In this document: piece after piece, positions 1-7,687 of the stretch
How the letters are laid out: every line of letters begins with the position of its first letter
How positions within the stretch are numbered: the stretch's first letter is position 1
Source of the DNA: Leuconostoc mesenteroides subsp. mesenteroides
GTDB taxonomy: Bacteria; Bacillota; Bacilli; Lactobacillales; Lactobacillaceae
Reading direction: 5' to 3'
Length of the DNA: 64,000 nt
NCBI GenBank assembly: GCA_009676745.1
Contig: CP046062.1
Coordinates: 598,501 to 662,500 of the forward strand
Position numbers and translations under genes: made by a program
Notes under the pieces: model-generated
What the model saw: only the letters and a program-made list of their open reading frames with translations
Told to the model about the DNA's origin: nothing
The model's database searches: none

Positions 1-1063
1 TGTCGGCGCAGTGATTATGTTAGTATTTGGCTATAACCCGATTTCTGGTTATGTTGCGTTGCTTGGCTCGGCCTTCGGGTCAATGCAGGATATTGGTGGT
101 GTACTGACGCAGATGACACCTTTAATTTTGACAGCATTAGGGTTTGCAGTGGCTTCGACTGCAGGATTCTTCAATATTGGTTTGTCAGGTCAAGCTTTGG
201 CCGGATGGGTTGGTGCAGTTTGGTATGCTTTGAGTTTCCCTGATATGTCAGCGATCATCATGATACCGAGTGCGTTAATCATCGGAGCAGGTTTGGGTGC
301 CATTGCTGGGTTCATTCCTGGTTGGTTACGGGCACAGTTTGGCGCCAGTGAAGTGATTGTGACAATCATGATGAATTATATTTTCCTCTTTTTAGGAAAT
401 GATATCTTGCAAAATACGATGTCTAAGAATATTAAGGAGTCTGCAGAAACAACTAAACAAGTAGGTGCCAACGCGTCGCTACAGATGAAATGGTTGACTG
501 ACTTGACGCAAGGATCAAGCATTTCAGCAGGAATATTTATTGCTCTAGCCATGATTGTTGTTGTTTGGTTTGTTATGAAGAAAACAACACTTGGCTTTGA
601 AATTCGTGCGGTTGGTTTAAACCCTGATGCAGCTAGATATGCTGGTATGTCAGCGAAACGTAATGCCACAATAGCTATGGCAATATCTGGTGGATTGGCA
701 GGTTTGGCGGGAACCATTGAGGGACTTGGTAATTATCTGAACTTCTTTACGCAAAATGGGTCACCATCAATAGGCTTTGATGGTATGGCTGTTGCTTTAC
801 TTGGGGGCGGCTCTTATCTTGGCATACTCGGTGCGGCTGCAATTTTCTCTGTATTGAAAATCGGTGGATTAGGAATGCCGATGTCTTCTGGTGTACCATT
901 TGAGTTGGTGGATATCGTTACAGCCTCAATTATTTTCTTTGTTGGTGTTCGTTATTTAATTCTATTAATTCAAAAACGAATCAAAGCCATGGACGAAAAA
1001 GCAGCTATAGAGGCAGCCAATAAAAAGGCAGCAAAAGAGAATCAGCAGAAAGGCGGTGAATAA
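1..1063 (+). CDS. nupP: Nucleoside ABC transporter permease (YufP/NupP type), 5' end outside window
   Basis: Membrane permease of a BmpA-type nucleoside importer, BPD_transp_2 family. The reading frame is open to the left edge: the codons before the GTG at 11 read V-G-A and continue the usual hydrophobic N-terminal helix of the family, so the true start lies outside the window. About eight to ten hydrophobic segments are visible, with the family-typical G-L-A-G-L-A-G-T-I-E-G-L stretch around 720. The C-terminus is a charged, Lys/Ala-rich tail. The next permease gene starts 1 base after the stop, so the two are one operon; the ATPase and binding protein are presumably just upstream. Substrate inferred from family only. 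Confidence 0.85.
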   Translation, partial: VGAVIMLVFGYNPISGYVALLGSAFGSMQDIGGVLTQMTPLILTALGFAVASTAGFFNIGLSGQALAGWVGAVWYALSFPDMSAIIMIPSALIIGAGLGAIAGFIPGWLRAQFGASEVIVTIMMNYIFLFLGNDILQNTMSKNIKESAETTKQVGANASLQMKWLTDLTQGSSISAGIFIALAMIVVVWFVMKKTTLGFEIRAVGLNPDAARYAGMSAKRNATIAMAISGGLAGLAGTIEGLGNYLNFFTQNGSPSIGFDGMAVALLGGGSYLGILGAAAIFSVLKIGGLGMPMSSGVPFELVDIVTASIIFFVGVRYLILLIQKRIKAMDEKAAIEAANKKAAKENQQKGGE

Positions 1064-1064
1064 A

Positions 1065-2021
1065 ATGTCATTCATGGCAATGTTATCACTTGTTATATCT
1101 AGTACATTGGTTTATTCAGCACCGCTGATATTTACTTCAATTGGTGGCACTTTTTCTGAACGTTCAGGTGTCGTTAATGTCGGTCTGGAAGGAATTATGG
1201 GAATGGGCGCTTTTGCAGCAGTCGTCTTTAACCTAACATTTGCTAAACAACTTGGTGCTGCTACACCTTGGTTAGGTCTGCTAGCTGGCGCCATTGTTGG
1301 GGTTGCTTTTTCGTTAATCCACGCTGTTGCTACAGTGACATTACGCGCGGATCATATTATCTCTGGAACAGTCATTAACCTGATGGCTCCGGCTTTGGGT
1401 GTATTCTTAATTAAAGTTTTATATGGTAAAGGGCAAACGGAGTCTATCGGGCAAGACTTTGGATATGCGACAGTTCCCGGATTATCAAAAATTCCAGTAT
1501 TAGGTCCATTATTCTTTGAAAAAACATCTGGACCAGCTTGGTTGGCAATTCTTGTTGCTGGGCTATCATGGTATATCATCTTTAAAACAAAATTTGGTTT
1601 ACGTCTGCGTTCGGTTGGTGAGAATCCACAGGCTGCCGATACACTTGGTTTAAATGTTGCACGCCTGCGTTATTCTGGTGTGATGATTTCTGGATTACTT
1701 GGTGGCATTGGTGGCGCAGTTGTTGCACAGTCAATTTCATTAAACTATTCAGCTAGTACAATTGTTGGACAAGGGTTTATGGCGATGGCTGCAATGATTT
1801 TTGGTCGTTGGAATCCAATAGGCGCTTTGGGTGCTTCATTGTTCTTTGGTTTATCACAGTCACTTGCTGTGATTGGGGCACAGTTACCAGGTTTGAAAAA
1901 TGTTCCTTCAATCTGGTTACAATTAGCACCATATGTACTCACAATTATTGTGCTCGTGTTCTTCTTTGGTAAAACACAAGCACCTAAGGCTGACGGTGTT
2001 AACTATATTAAAGCGGCTTAA
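1065..2021 (+). CDS. nupQ: Nucleoside ABC transporter permease (YufQ/NupQ type)
   Basis: Second permease of the same importer, 318 aa from the ATG at 1065. This start is preferred to the in-frame GTG at 1056 because AGGCGG at 1051-1056 sits 8 bases before the ATG. The N-terminal motif S-G-V-V-N-V-G-L-E-G-I-M-G is characteristic of the YufQ branch of BPD_transp_2 permeases, and roughly eight membrane segments follow. It should form a heterodimeric channel with the upstream permease. The operon ends at the strong hairpin at 2024-2056. Confidence 0.88.
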   Translation: MSFMAMLSLVISSTLVYSAPLIFTSIGGTFSERSGVVNVGLEGIMGMGAFAAVVFNLTFAKQLGAATPWLGLLAGAIVGVAFSLIHAVATVTLRADHIISGTVINLMAPALGVFLIKVLYGKGQTESIGQDFGYATVPGLSKIPVLGPLFFEKTSGPAWLAILVAGLSWYIIFKTKFGLRLRSVGENPQAADTLGLNVARLRYSGVMISGLLGGIGGAVVAQSISLNYSASTIVGQGFMAMAAMIFGRWNPIGALGASLFFGLSQSLAVIGAQLPGLKNVPSIWLQLAPYVLTIIVLVFFFGKTQAPKADGVNYIKAA

Positions 2022-2023
2022 AT

Positions 2024-2056
2024 AAAAAAAGCGAATCATTTGATTCGCTTTTTTTA
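2024..2056. terminator. Bidirectional terminator between nupQ and hicD
   Basis: AAAAAGCGAATCA and TGATTCGCTTTTT form a perfect hairpin with A and T runs on either side, so it can end both the rightward nupQ transcript and the leftward dehydrogenase transcript. Confidence 0.9.
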
Positions 2057-2057
2057 T

Positions 2058-2972
2058 TTATAAGTAAGCTGCTGTTTTTTCAGCAATTGCGTTAGCTGAT
2101 TCTTGTAATAGCATCTTTTCTTCATCGGTAAGTTGTAAATCAAACTCAGCAGTGACACCATTGCGTCCAATAATGGCTGGTGTGGAAATATATCCTTCAA
2201 ATCGTTCATCATAATGAGAAACGATGGCTTCTCTGCGTGCATTGGATAGAACTAATTTTGCAAGAGAGACGGCGGCATGAGCAATGGCAAAATTCGTATA
2301 TTTTTTACCGGCAAAAACGGTAAAACCACCGATACGTGCAGCTTCTGCCACTCTATCTAGATTAATGTCATATAATTTAACTAATTCATCGGCATTTTTT
2401 CCCAATGCCTTAACAGTAGACCACGCGGCAAATTGTGAATCACCGTGCTCTCCAAGCATATAACCACTAATTCCGCGCGGATCAATTGATAATGCGTCAC
2501 CTAATGCACGTTTTAAGCGTGCAGTATCTAGATAAGTCCCAGTACCAAACACTTGATTTGCTGGGAGACCAGTGGCTTTTTGATAGATGCCAGTAATAAC
2601 ATCAACAGGATTTGATATGACGATGAGCACACCATTGAATCCTGCTTGCTTTAAGTCAGAGCCAACTTGTTGTACCTCTGGCGTATTAGCTTTTAGTTCT
2701 GTAAAACGGTCGCCACCAGGTTTAATCAATTCGATATGGCCTAGAGCAGAAATAACCACTTCAGCGTCTGATAAATCTTTTGCTGTTCCAGCATGTACTT
2801 CGACATGATGATCTAATAGACTGGCAGCATCACGAAAATCAAGCTCTTCAGATGCAAGTTTCTCTGGATTTTTATCCACTAAAATAATTTCATCTGCTAA
2901 TCCTTGTGCAATAATGATGTGGGCTACCGTTACACCAACATGCCCAACGCCAACAACACCTATTTTTCTCAT
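2058..2972 (-). CDS. hicD: L-2-hydroxyisocaproate dehydrogenase (L-lactate/malate dehydrogenase family)
   Basis: NAD-dependent 2-hydroxyacid dehydrogenase, 304 aa, the usual family length. Rossmann motif G-V-G-H-V-G at residues 8-13; N-P-V-D at 121-124; substrate-binding Arg near 152 in L-D-T-A-R; catalytic His176 in G-E-H-G-D-S. The blocks G-D-R-F-T-E-L-K and G-G-F-T-V-F-A-G-K-K-Y resemble the Weissella confusa L-HicDH more than ordinary L-LDH, so a branched 2-oxoacid such as 2-ketoisocaproate is the likely substrate (family knowledge). GAGG stands 8 bases before the ATG. Single-gene unit with its own promoter at 3011-3039. Confidence 0.82.
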   Translation of the reverse strand: MRKIGVVGVGHVGVTVAHIIIAQGLADEIILVDKNPEKLASEELDFRDAASLLDHHVEVHAGTAKDLSDAEVVISALGHIELIKPGGDRFTELKANTPEVQQVGSDLKQAGFNGVLIVISNPVDVITGIYQKATGLPANQVFGTGTYLDTARLKRALGDALSIDPRGISGYMLGEHGDSQFAAWSTVKALGKNADELVKLYDINLDRVAEAARIGGFTVFAGKKYTNFAIAHAAVSLAKLVLSNARREAIVSHYDERFEGYISTPAIIGRNGVTAEFDLQLTDEEKMLLQESANAIAEKTAAYL

Positions 2973-3010
2973 GTGAGTACCTCGTTAATATATTATGTGT
3001 TACAAATTAG

Positions 3011-3039
3011 ATTATACACATAATCAGTCCGAATGAAAA
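3011..3039 (-). promoter_or_regulatory. Promoter for hicD
   Basis: On the minus strand TTTTCA, 17 bases, TATAAT. The -35 hexamer overlaps the T-tract of the preceding terminator, a compact arrangement. Confidence 0.5.
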
Positions 3040-3072
3040 CAGCAGTGTACTTCTCAGTACCACCGCTGTTTG
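3036..3072 (-). terminator. Terminator of the Trp-type ABC operon
   Basis: Minus-strand hairpin with 15-base arms (AAACAGCGGTGGTAC and GTACACTGCTGTTT with one mismatch), followed by a short T-tract. It lies 14 bases past the stop of the ATPase gene. Confidence 0.65.
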
Positions 3073-3085
3073 AGTAAGTTGAAAA

Positions 3086-3841
3086 TTAACTAACAAAGTA
3101 TTTTAAAATTTGTGTCTCATCAAGAGCATTTTTCTCGTCATCACGCACATCAAGTACAATGTTACCAGCGTTTAAAATAATTAACCTATTGCCATATTTC
3201 AACGCATCGGCTAAATTATGTGTAATCATTAAGGCAGTCAGATTATTTGCAGTAACTTGTTCATTAGTTGCAAGCATCAGTTGCTCAGATGTTTTGGGAT
3301 CAAGTGCAGCGGTATGTTCATCTAACAAAAGTAGCTCTGGTTTGACACGTGTAGCCATTAGAAAACTTAGTGCTTGACGTTGACCGCCAGATAGATCACC
3401 AGTTGCTGTATTGAGGCGACTATCTAAATTGTTGCCCATTACTTTGGTTAATTGCGCATATTCAGTCAATTTTTTCTGTGTTAGTCCACGATTTCGCAAC
3501 GTACGCCTGCTACCTCGCTTTTCAGCAAGAAGTAGATTTTCGGCGACCGTCATTCTAGGCGCAGTACCCATTTTAGGATCTTGAAAGACACGAGCAATAT
3601 AATTTGTGCGCTTAACGGCTGTTTCATGAACAATATTATTACCATTATGCAAAATCTCACCAGATGCTACTGATAGATTACCTGCAATAGTGTTAAACAG
3701 TGTTGACTTACCGGCACCGTTAGTACCCAAAACTGTGATGAAATCACCATCGTAAATATCGAAATTAATTGATTTTAGTATTTGAATACTATCTCCAACT
3801 GTGACGATGACATCTTTAAGGGAGAAAACTGGTTTAGTCAT
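3086..3841 (-). CDS. trpZ: ABC transporter ATPase, predicted tryptophan transporter (TrpZ-like)
   Basis: ATP-binding subunit, 251 aa. Walker A G-T-N-G-A-G-K-S-T near residues 36-44, signature L-S-G-G-Q-R-Q near 149-155, Walker B L-L-L-L-D-E-H directly after. The start codon overlaps the end of the permease gene by 8 bases, showing translational coupling. Its partners are a BPD_transp_2 permease and an ABC_sub_bind (PF04392) protein, the TrpXYZ set known from streptococci and relatives. Specificity for tryptophan is inferred from the Trp-codon leader peptide at 5922-5969, not from the ATPase itself. Confidence 0.82.
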   Translation of the reverse strand: MTKPVFSLKDVIVTVGDSIQILKSINFDIYDGDFITVLGTNGAGKSTLFNTIAGNLSVASGEILHNGNNIVHETAVKRTNYIARVFQDPKMGTAPRMTVAENLLLAEKRGSRRTLRNRGLTQKKLTEYAQLTKVMGNNLDSRLNTATGDLSGGQRQALSFLMATRVKPELLLLDEHTAALDPKTSEQLMLATNEQVTANNLTALMITHNLADALKYGNRLIILNAGNIVLDVRDDEKNALDETQILKYFVS

Positions 3842-4733
3842 GAGGTGTAATACCTTTCTTAATTATCTTATCGAGATTCAACGCATGACGAAGTTGAGGT
3901 AAAATCATAGCGACAGCTAAGACGATAGCTGAAATAAGATTAATGTCGTTGGTAGAAAAACCAAGCCGTAGGACAGCTAATAAGACTAATCGATATAAAA
4001 TAGAGCCGATAATAACAGCAACTAAGCGTTCGTTTAATGTTAATTCACCGAAGACAACTTCGCCAATAATAATCGAAGCTAAGGCAATAACAATAATGCC
4101 AATACCCATGTTGATGTCAGCATAACCATTACTTTGTGCGATAACAGCTCCTCCAAAAGCGATAAGACCGTTTGATAACATTAATCCCATGATTGTCATG
4201 CGGTCTGTTTGGATCCCGATTGATTGTGCCATGTTAGGGTTGTCACCAGTAGCAATAAAAGCTTGTCCTAATTCGGTTTGCAAGAAGAAGATTAATCCTG
4301 CTGTGATAATAGCAATAATGAACAAGCCTAAGAAAACAGAGTCAAAATATTTGGGTAAATGTTGTAATATTTTGATAGAGAAAATTGACTTTTGATTTAG
4401 CAATGAGATATTTGCTGAACCCATAATACGAAGGTTAATAGATAATGTTGCCGTCATGACTAAAATACCAGATAAGAGGACAGGAATTTTTCCTTTGGTA
4501 TAAAGTAGCCCAGTAATTAATCCTGCAACTGTACCGACTAAGAAAGCAGCAATAGTCGCGATAAATGGGTCAATTCCGTGAGCAATCATTGTTACTGCTG
4601 TTGACGCGCCTAAAGGGAAAGAGCCTTCAACGGTCATATCAGGAAAGTTTAAAATTCGAAACGTGAGAAACAATGCGACACCGAGCACGGCCCATAAGAG
4701 TCCTTGCCCAATACTAGATACAATCATACTCAT
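3834..4733 (-). CDS. trpY: ABC transporter permease, predicted tryptophan transporter (TrpY-like)
   Basis: Integral membrane permease of 299 aa with about eight to nine hydrophobic helices, BPD_transp_2 family. The early segment F-P-D-M-T-V-E-G-S-F-P-L-G-A is typical of permeases paired with ABC_sub_bind proteins. The ATG overlaps the stop of the upstream binding-protein gene as ATGA, so the operon is read as one message. Substrate assignment rests on the attenuator in front of the operon. Confidence 0.82.
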   Translation of the reverse strand: MSMIVSSIGQGLLWAVLGVALFLTFRILNFPDMTVEGSFPLGASTAVTMIAHGIDPFIATIAAFLVGTVAGLITGLLYTKGKIPVLLSGILVMTATLSINLRIMGSANISLLNQKSIFSIKILQHLPKYFDSVFLGLFIIAIITAGLIFFLQTELGQAFIATGDNPNMAQSIGIQTDRMTIMGLMLSNGLIAFGGAVIAQSNGYADINMGIGIIVIALASIIIGEVVFGELTLNERLVAVIIGSILYRLVLLAVLRLGFSTNDINLISAIVLAVAMILPQLRHALNLDKIIKKGITPHD

Positions 4734-5734
4734 TTGAATACTTCTCCTTTAGTTTCAGCTTCCTTAACCATACTTGCTGGTAAATTAATACCTAGCAGTT
4801 TGGCCTGCTTTAAGTTGACAGTCATTTCGCCTTTTGTAATGGTTTTGACAGGGTAATTTGCAGTGCTCTTACCCTTCAATACTTGCCCGGCCATGACACC
4901 AGCTTGATAACCCATATCATACTGGCTAACGGATATAGTGGCGACTCCGCCATCTTTCACCATCGTTTCGACGGCAGGGATAACTGGAACTTTTTCTTGG
5001 TTGGTGACGTTAATGAGTGTTTTCATAGCACTTGCAACGCCGTTATCTTGTGGTGCATAGACAACATCAACTTGACTGGCCATCGTTTCGGCAACCTGTT
5101 GCATGTCGTTAGTGGTTGAAATTGTGTACATTTTAACAGTGTAGCCAGATTTCTTAGCTAGCTTTTCCATGTTTTTAGCATTATATTCACCACCATGATC
5201 TGAAGTTGTGTAAATAATACCTAATGTTTTTGCTTTGGGAACGACTTGTTGAACAACATCCAAATGTTGCTGCAAAGGAGAGTCTCCAGAAACACCGGTC
5301 ACATTGTTTCCTGGGTGCTGTGTTGTCTTGACTAGTCCAGATCCCGCAGGGTCAGTAATTCCGGCTAGGATAACTGGATTATTACCATCAGCTGTTTTAG
5401 CTAATGACAGAGCAGCTGGTGTGGCAATACCGATTGTCAAATCAGCATTCTCATTGGCAAATTTTTGTGACATTGTTTTGAGATTTGATTGGTCAGCCTG
5501 AGCATTTTGGTAGTCAATTTTAATCTTTTTACCTGAGTACCCTTGCGACTGGAGTCCCTCAATAATACCATGATGAATCTGATCTAAAGCAGGGTGTGTG
5601 ACTAGTTGTAAAATACCAACAGTTGGCACGTAAGTTGATTTTTTTTCTTGTGTGTTTGGTTTGCTAGTAACAATAAATGCTACGGCTAGGAATGCAATAA
5701 TAATTGCAATTGCCGACAAAAGTCGTTTATTCAT
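4730..5734 (-). CDS. trpX: ABC transporter substrate-binding protein, predicted tryptophan transporter (TrpX-like)
   Basis: Solute receptor of the ABC_sub_bind family (PF04392), 334 aa. The start is the ATG at 5734, supported by GGGAG seven bases upstream; a longer in-frame extension to 5836 runs through the leader hairpins and is not credible. Residues 5-24 form a hydrophobic anchor, but no lipobox cysteine follows, so it appears membrane-anchored rather than lipidated. Typical blocks: V-G-I-L-Q-L-V-T-H-P-A-L-D near residue 40 and G-V-S-G-D-S-P-L. First gene of the trpXYZ-like operon, preceded by a 250-base leader. Confidence 0.82.
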   Translation of the reverse strand: MNKRLLSAIAIIIAFLAVAFIVTSKPNTQEKKSTYVPTVGILQLVTHPALDQIHHGIIEGLQSQGYSGKKIKIDYQNAQADQSNLKTMSQKFANENADLTIGIATPAALSLAKTADGNNPVILAGITDPAGSGLVKTTQHPGNNVTGVSGDSPLQQHLDVVQQVVPKAKTLGIIYTTSDHGGEYNAKNMEKLAKKSGYTVKMYTISTTNDMQQVAETMASQVDVVYAPQDNGVASAMKTLINVTNQEKVPVIPAVETMVKDGGVATISVSQYDMGYQAGVMAGQVLKGKSTANYPVKTITKGEMTVNLKQAKLLGINLPASMVKEAETKGEVFK

Positions 5735-5762
5735 GATATTCTCCCAATCTCGTTGTTCTTCT

Positions 5763-5806
5763 AAACTAAAATGACCTTGGTTCGCCACGCAAGGCTTTCC
5801 AAGGTC
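5763..5806 (-). terminator. Third hairpin of the Trp leader region
   Basis: Minus strand GACCTTGG...CCAAGGTC, an 8-bp stem enclosing a small GCC/GGC stem, followed by ATTTTAGTTT. The U-run is poor, so this may be a weak terminator or a structure shielding the trpX ribosome site. Confidence 0.4.
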
Positions 5807-5842
5807 AAAAGAAAAGTCTGCATGGCATATTCCCATACAGAC
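5806..5842 (-). terminator. Second terminator of the Trp leader region
   Basis: Minus strand GTCTGTATGG...CCATGCAGAC (10 bp, one G-T pair), followed by TTTTCTTTT. It lies downstream of the attenuator proper and upstream of trpX. Confidence 0.6.
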
Positions 5843-5853
5843 TCGATTATTGC

Positions 5854-5919
5854 AAAAAAAGTCGGTATGGATAAAACAAATGTTTTAAACATCAGCTTTA
5901 TCCGTTACCGAAAAGCTGA
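5854..5919 (-). promoter_or_regulatory. Transcription attenuator (antiterminator / terminator pair) of the Trp transporter operon
   Basis: Minus strand. The terminator arms are TCGGTA-ac-GGATAAA (5911-5897) and TTTATCC-a-TACCGA (5875-5862), followed by a run of seven T: a 13-bp stem. Just upstream, TCAGCTTT (5919-5912) can instead pair with AAAGCTGA (5899-5892), forming an antiterminator that traps the 5' terminator arm. A ribosome at the leader peptide stop codon (5924-5922) would cover TCAGCTTT and allow termination. A ribosome held at the two Trp codons (5936-5931) would leave it free and allow read-through. The geometry is that of classical peptide-leader attenuation. Confidence 0.85.
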
Positions 5920-5921
5920 CT

Positions 5922-5969
5922 CTACCGACGCCACCAAGCATTATTGAGTTGAACTGTTAATTTTTGCAT
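5922..5969 (-). CDS. Trp-rich leader peptide of the attenuator (MQKLTVQLNNAWWRR)
   Basis: A 15-codon reading frame beginning 28 bases after the -10 hexamer. GGAG at 5979-5976 is six bases from the ATG at 5969; a second ATG immediately before (5972) would be too close. The peptide ends A-W-W-R-R-stop, with two adjacent UGG codons just ahead of the competing hairpins. The peptide itself is expected to have no function; its translation senses charged tRNA-Trp. Too short for automatic gene finders. Confidence 0.82.
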   Translation of the reverse strand: MQKLTVQLNNAWWRR

Positions 5970-5996
5970 CATTATCTCCGAGTTACTTATGAGATA

Positions 5997-6025
5997 AGAA
6001 TACTAAGAATTTGATGAGTTGTCAA
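5997..6025 (-). promoter_or_regulatory. Promoter of the Trp transporter operon
   Basis: Minus strand TTGACA, 17-base spacer, TATTCT. Transcription would start near 5990, just upstream of the leader-peptide ribosome site. Confidence 0.75.
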
Positions 6026-6091
6026 TAGTTTTTAAAAATAAAAATTCATCAGCATGTGGCCTGTTAAATTTGGCGTAGAATGCTTAAAAAG

Positions 6092-6109
6092 TTTTTCTTA
6101 TAAGAAAAA
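6092..6109. promoter_or_regulatory. 18-bp perfect palindrome upstream of the XRE regulator
   Basis: TTTTTCTTATAAGAAAAA, about 85 bases before the regulator start codon. A likely operator for autoregulation; low-complexity arms make this tentative. Confidence 0.4.
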
Positions 6110-6193
6110 TTGAAAGAATAAGCAATATTTATGGATATAATAAAAATGAGCTGTTTAGCGTTAACGAAAGCAAGTGAACTAAAAGGAAGTTAT

Positions 6194-6781
6194 ATGAATG
6201 ATTTAGGCAATATTTTTTCAGAGGTCAATAATTTAGGTAAATTAATTCGTAGTATGCGAGAAGCACGTGACGTTTCTGTCAATGATTTAGTAAGGGTGAC
6301 AGGGTTGTCGCGTAGTATGATTTCTAAATTTGAAAGAGGGCAGACAGATATTCAGCTGAGTAGCATGATTAAAATTTTTAGTGCCATGTCTTTAACTTTA
6401 GATGACTTATGTCATGCGAGGTTATTTGACGAATTTTTAATGAATGAATTATGCGAAAAAGCTTATCAATTTCAAAATAATCAAGTTGTGTTACAACAGA
6501 TTTTAGATGAGATATGTAGTCATGATTTTTTAATACGACAAGAAGAAATTTTAAAATTGATTTTACAGACATGTCTCCATTCTAATCACGGTTTGCCAAA
6601 TGAAGTTGAGAATTATTTTGATAACCTAGATGGCATTTGGTCTTTTGATACTTATTTGGCATTATTGGCAGAACCTTTCTTATCTCAACGTATTCACTTA
6701 CGAATTGCTAAAGAATTAACTCAATATCAAGGATATCGTCCCCAAATAATTAACATCGCCTATCAGGTTTTTGTTCATTAG
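6194..6781 (+). CDS. XRE-family transcriptional regulator
   Basis: DNA-binding protein of 195 aa. The ATG at 6194 is chosen because AAGGAAG lies five bases upstream; an in-frame start at 6131 has no ribosome site. An HTH_3 domain occupies about residues 16-72 (L-I-R-S-M-R-E-A-R ... S-R-S-M-I-S-K-F-E-R-G), followed by a helical C-terminal part of about 120 aa that I do not recognise; it is shorter than the Rgg/MutR C-terminal domain. It lies 54 bases upstream of an SDR-like gene on the same strand and may control it. Confidence 0.7.
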   Translation: MNDLGNIFSEVNNLGKLIRSMREARDVSVNDLVRVTGLSRSMISKFERGQTDIQLSSMIKIFSAMSLTLDDLCHARLFDEFLMNELCEKAYQFQNNQVVLQQILDEICSHDFLIRQEEILKLILQTCLHSNHGLPNEVENYFDNLDGIWSFDTYLALLAEPFLSQRIHLRIAKELTQYQGYRPQIINIAYQVFVH

Positions 6782-6835
6782 CAAGATGTGGTTAGATTTA
6801 CGGCACCCTAAAAAAATATGTTAAGGAGAATGTTG

Positions 6836-7573
6836 ATGAAAAATATCGTTATAACGGGTGGTACTTCTGGTGTGGGATTTGCTATTGCCAAGGAAATAGC
6901 AAAAGAAGGACACAATATCATTATTGTTGGCCATCATGAATATAAAGCCCAGATAGCTCAGAAGAGACTGGGCAATCATGTTAAAGTAATTACTGGCGAT
7001 TTATCCAATGAAACTGAACGTAAGCGTGTGGTTGACGAAATTAAACGACTGGTTTCACATATTGATGTATTCATTCATAGTGCGGGTGTTTTTCCACGGA
7101 ACGCAACAGAAAATATTCAGATGAATCTATTGCCACATTACTATCTGACGACTAAATTACGTGGCTTATTAGCAAACAGTAGGGTTTTGATTATCACAGG
7201 ACAACCACAGGCAGTAAAGTTTGTACCGATTTGTGAAATACAAAGCAGCTCACTTTTTAGAGCAGCGTGGGTAATCACACACAAAACGCTGCTAATGATT
7301 TTATTGAATCAAATGTTGCAAGATACCAATACTACAGTTAATAGTTTTTATCCTGGACAGGTAAATAGCGATTTGATGAGATATACTCAAAAAATAGACA
7401 ACACAGAAGTACCGGTCGGAGCATATTTGGCACTTAATAATACTTTAGAGCAAGTGTCAGGCAAATTTTTTGATGAAAATGGTAAAGTAGTACACCTTGA
7501 TAATAAAAAGTATAACTTAAAAACAGCAGTAGAAACTTTGGTACCATATTTGAGTACGATGGCTACTTATTAG
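6836..7573 (+). CDS. SDR-superfamily protein with degenerate active site
   Basis: Short-chain dehydrogenase/reductase fold, 245 aa; start at ATG 6836 with AAGGAG six bases upstream. The cofactor motif T-G-G-T-S-G-V-G is intact near residues 7-14, and H-S-A-G replaces the usual N-N-A-G. The catalytic Ser and Tyr cannot be found: the segment A-A-W-V-I-T-H-K has Val where Tyr of Y-x-x-x-K is expected, and the strand before it reads I-I-T-G-Q-P rather than ...S-S. It may bind a nucleotide without ordinary oxidoreductase activity, or be diverging. Downstream of and probably cotranscribed with the XRE gene. Confidence 0.65.
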   Translation: MKNIVITGGTSGVGFAIAKEIAKEGHNIIIVGHHEYKAQIAQKRLGNHVKVITGDLSNETERKRVVDEIKRLVSHIDVFIHSAGVFPRNATENIQMNLLPHYYLTTKLRGLLANSRVLIITGQPQAVKFVPICEIQSSSLFRAAWVITHKTLLMILLNQMLQDTNTTVNSFYPGQVNSDLMRYTQKIDNTEVPVGAYLALNNTLEQVSGKFFDENGKVVHLDNKKYNLKTAVETLVPYLSTMATY

Positions 7574-7616
7574 TATAGGTTGTTGATAGATTGACGTACT
7601 AGTTGTTATTAATCTA

Positions 7617-7645
7617 TTGACTTAAATAGTAATAATTACTATAAT
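7617..7645 (+). promoter_or_regulatory. Promoter of the 41-aa protein
   Basis: TTGACT, 17 bases, TATAAT. The spacer and -10 overlap the palindrome at 7627-7641. Confidence 0.8.
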
Positions 7646-7662
7646 TAAAAGTAATTGTTACT
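7627..7662. promoter_or_regulatory. Two Fur-family-like operator boxes
   Basis: TAGTAATAATTACTA at 7627-7641 is a perfect 15-bp palindrome with the GTAAT-N-ATTAC core known from Zur/Fur-type boxes. AGTAATTGTTACT at 7650-7662 is a second copy with one mismatch. They cover the -10 and the start of transcription, the position expected for metal-dependent repression. Confidence 0.6.
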
Positions 7663-7687
7663 ATTTATCGAAAAGGAAAAAATAATA

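Noticed and set aside
2058..2972. Ordinary L-lactate dehydrogenase
   Set aside because: Catalytic residues are shared, but the substrate-loop and C-terminal blocks resemble L-2-hydroxyisocaproate dehydrogenase; the heterofermentative host makes mainly D-lactate.
5735..5836. 34-residue N-terminal extension of TrpX
   Set aside because: It runs through the second and third leader hairpins, lacks a ribosome site, and the internal ATG 5734 has GGGAG and starts a normal membrane anchor.
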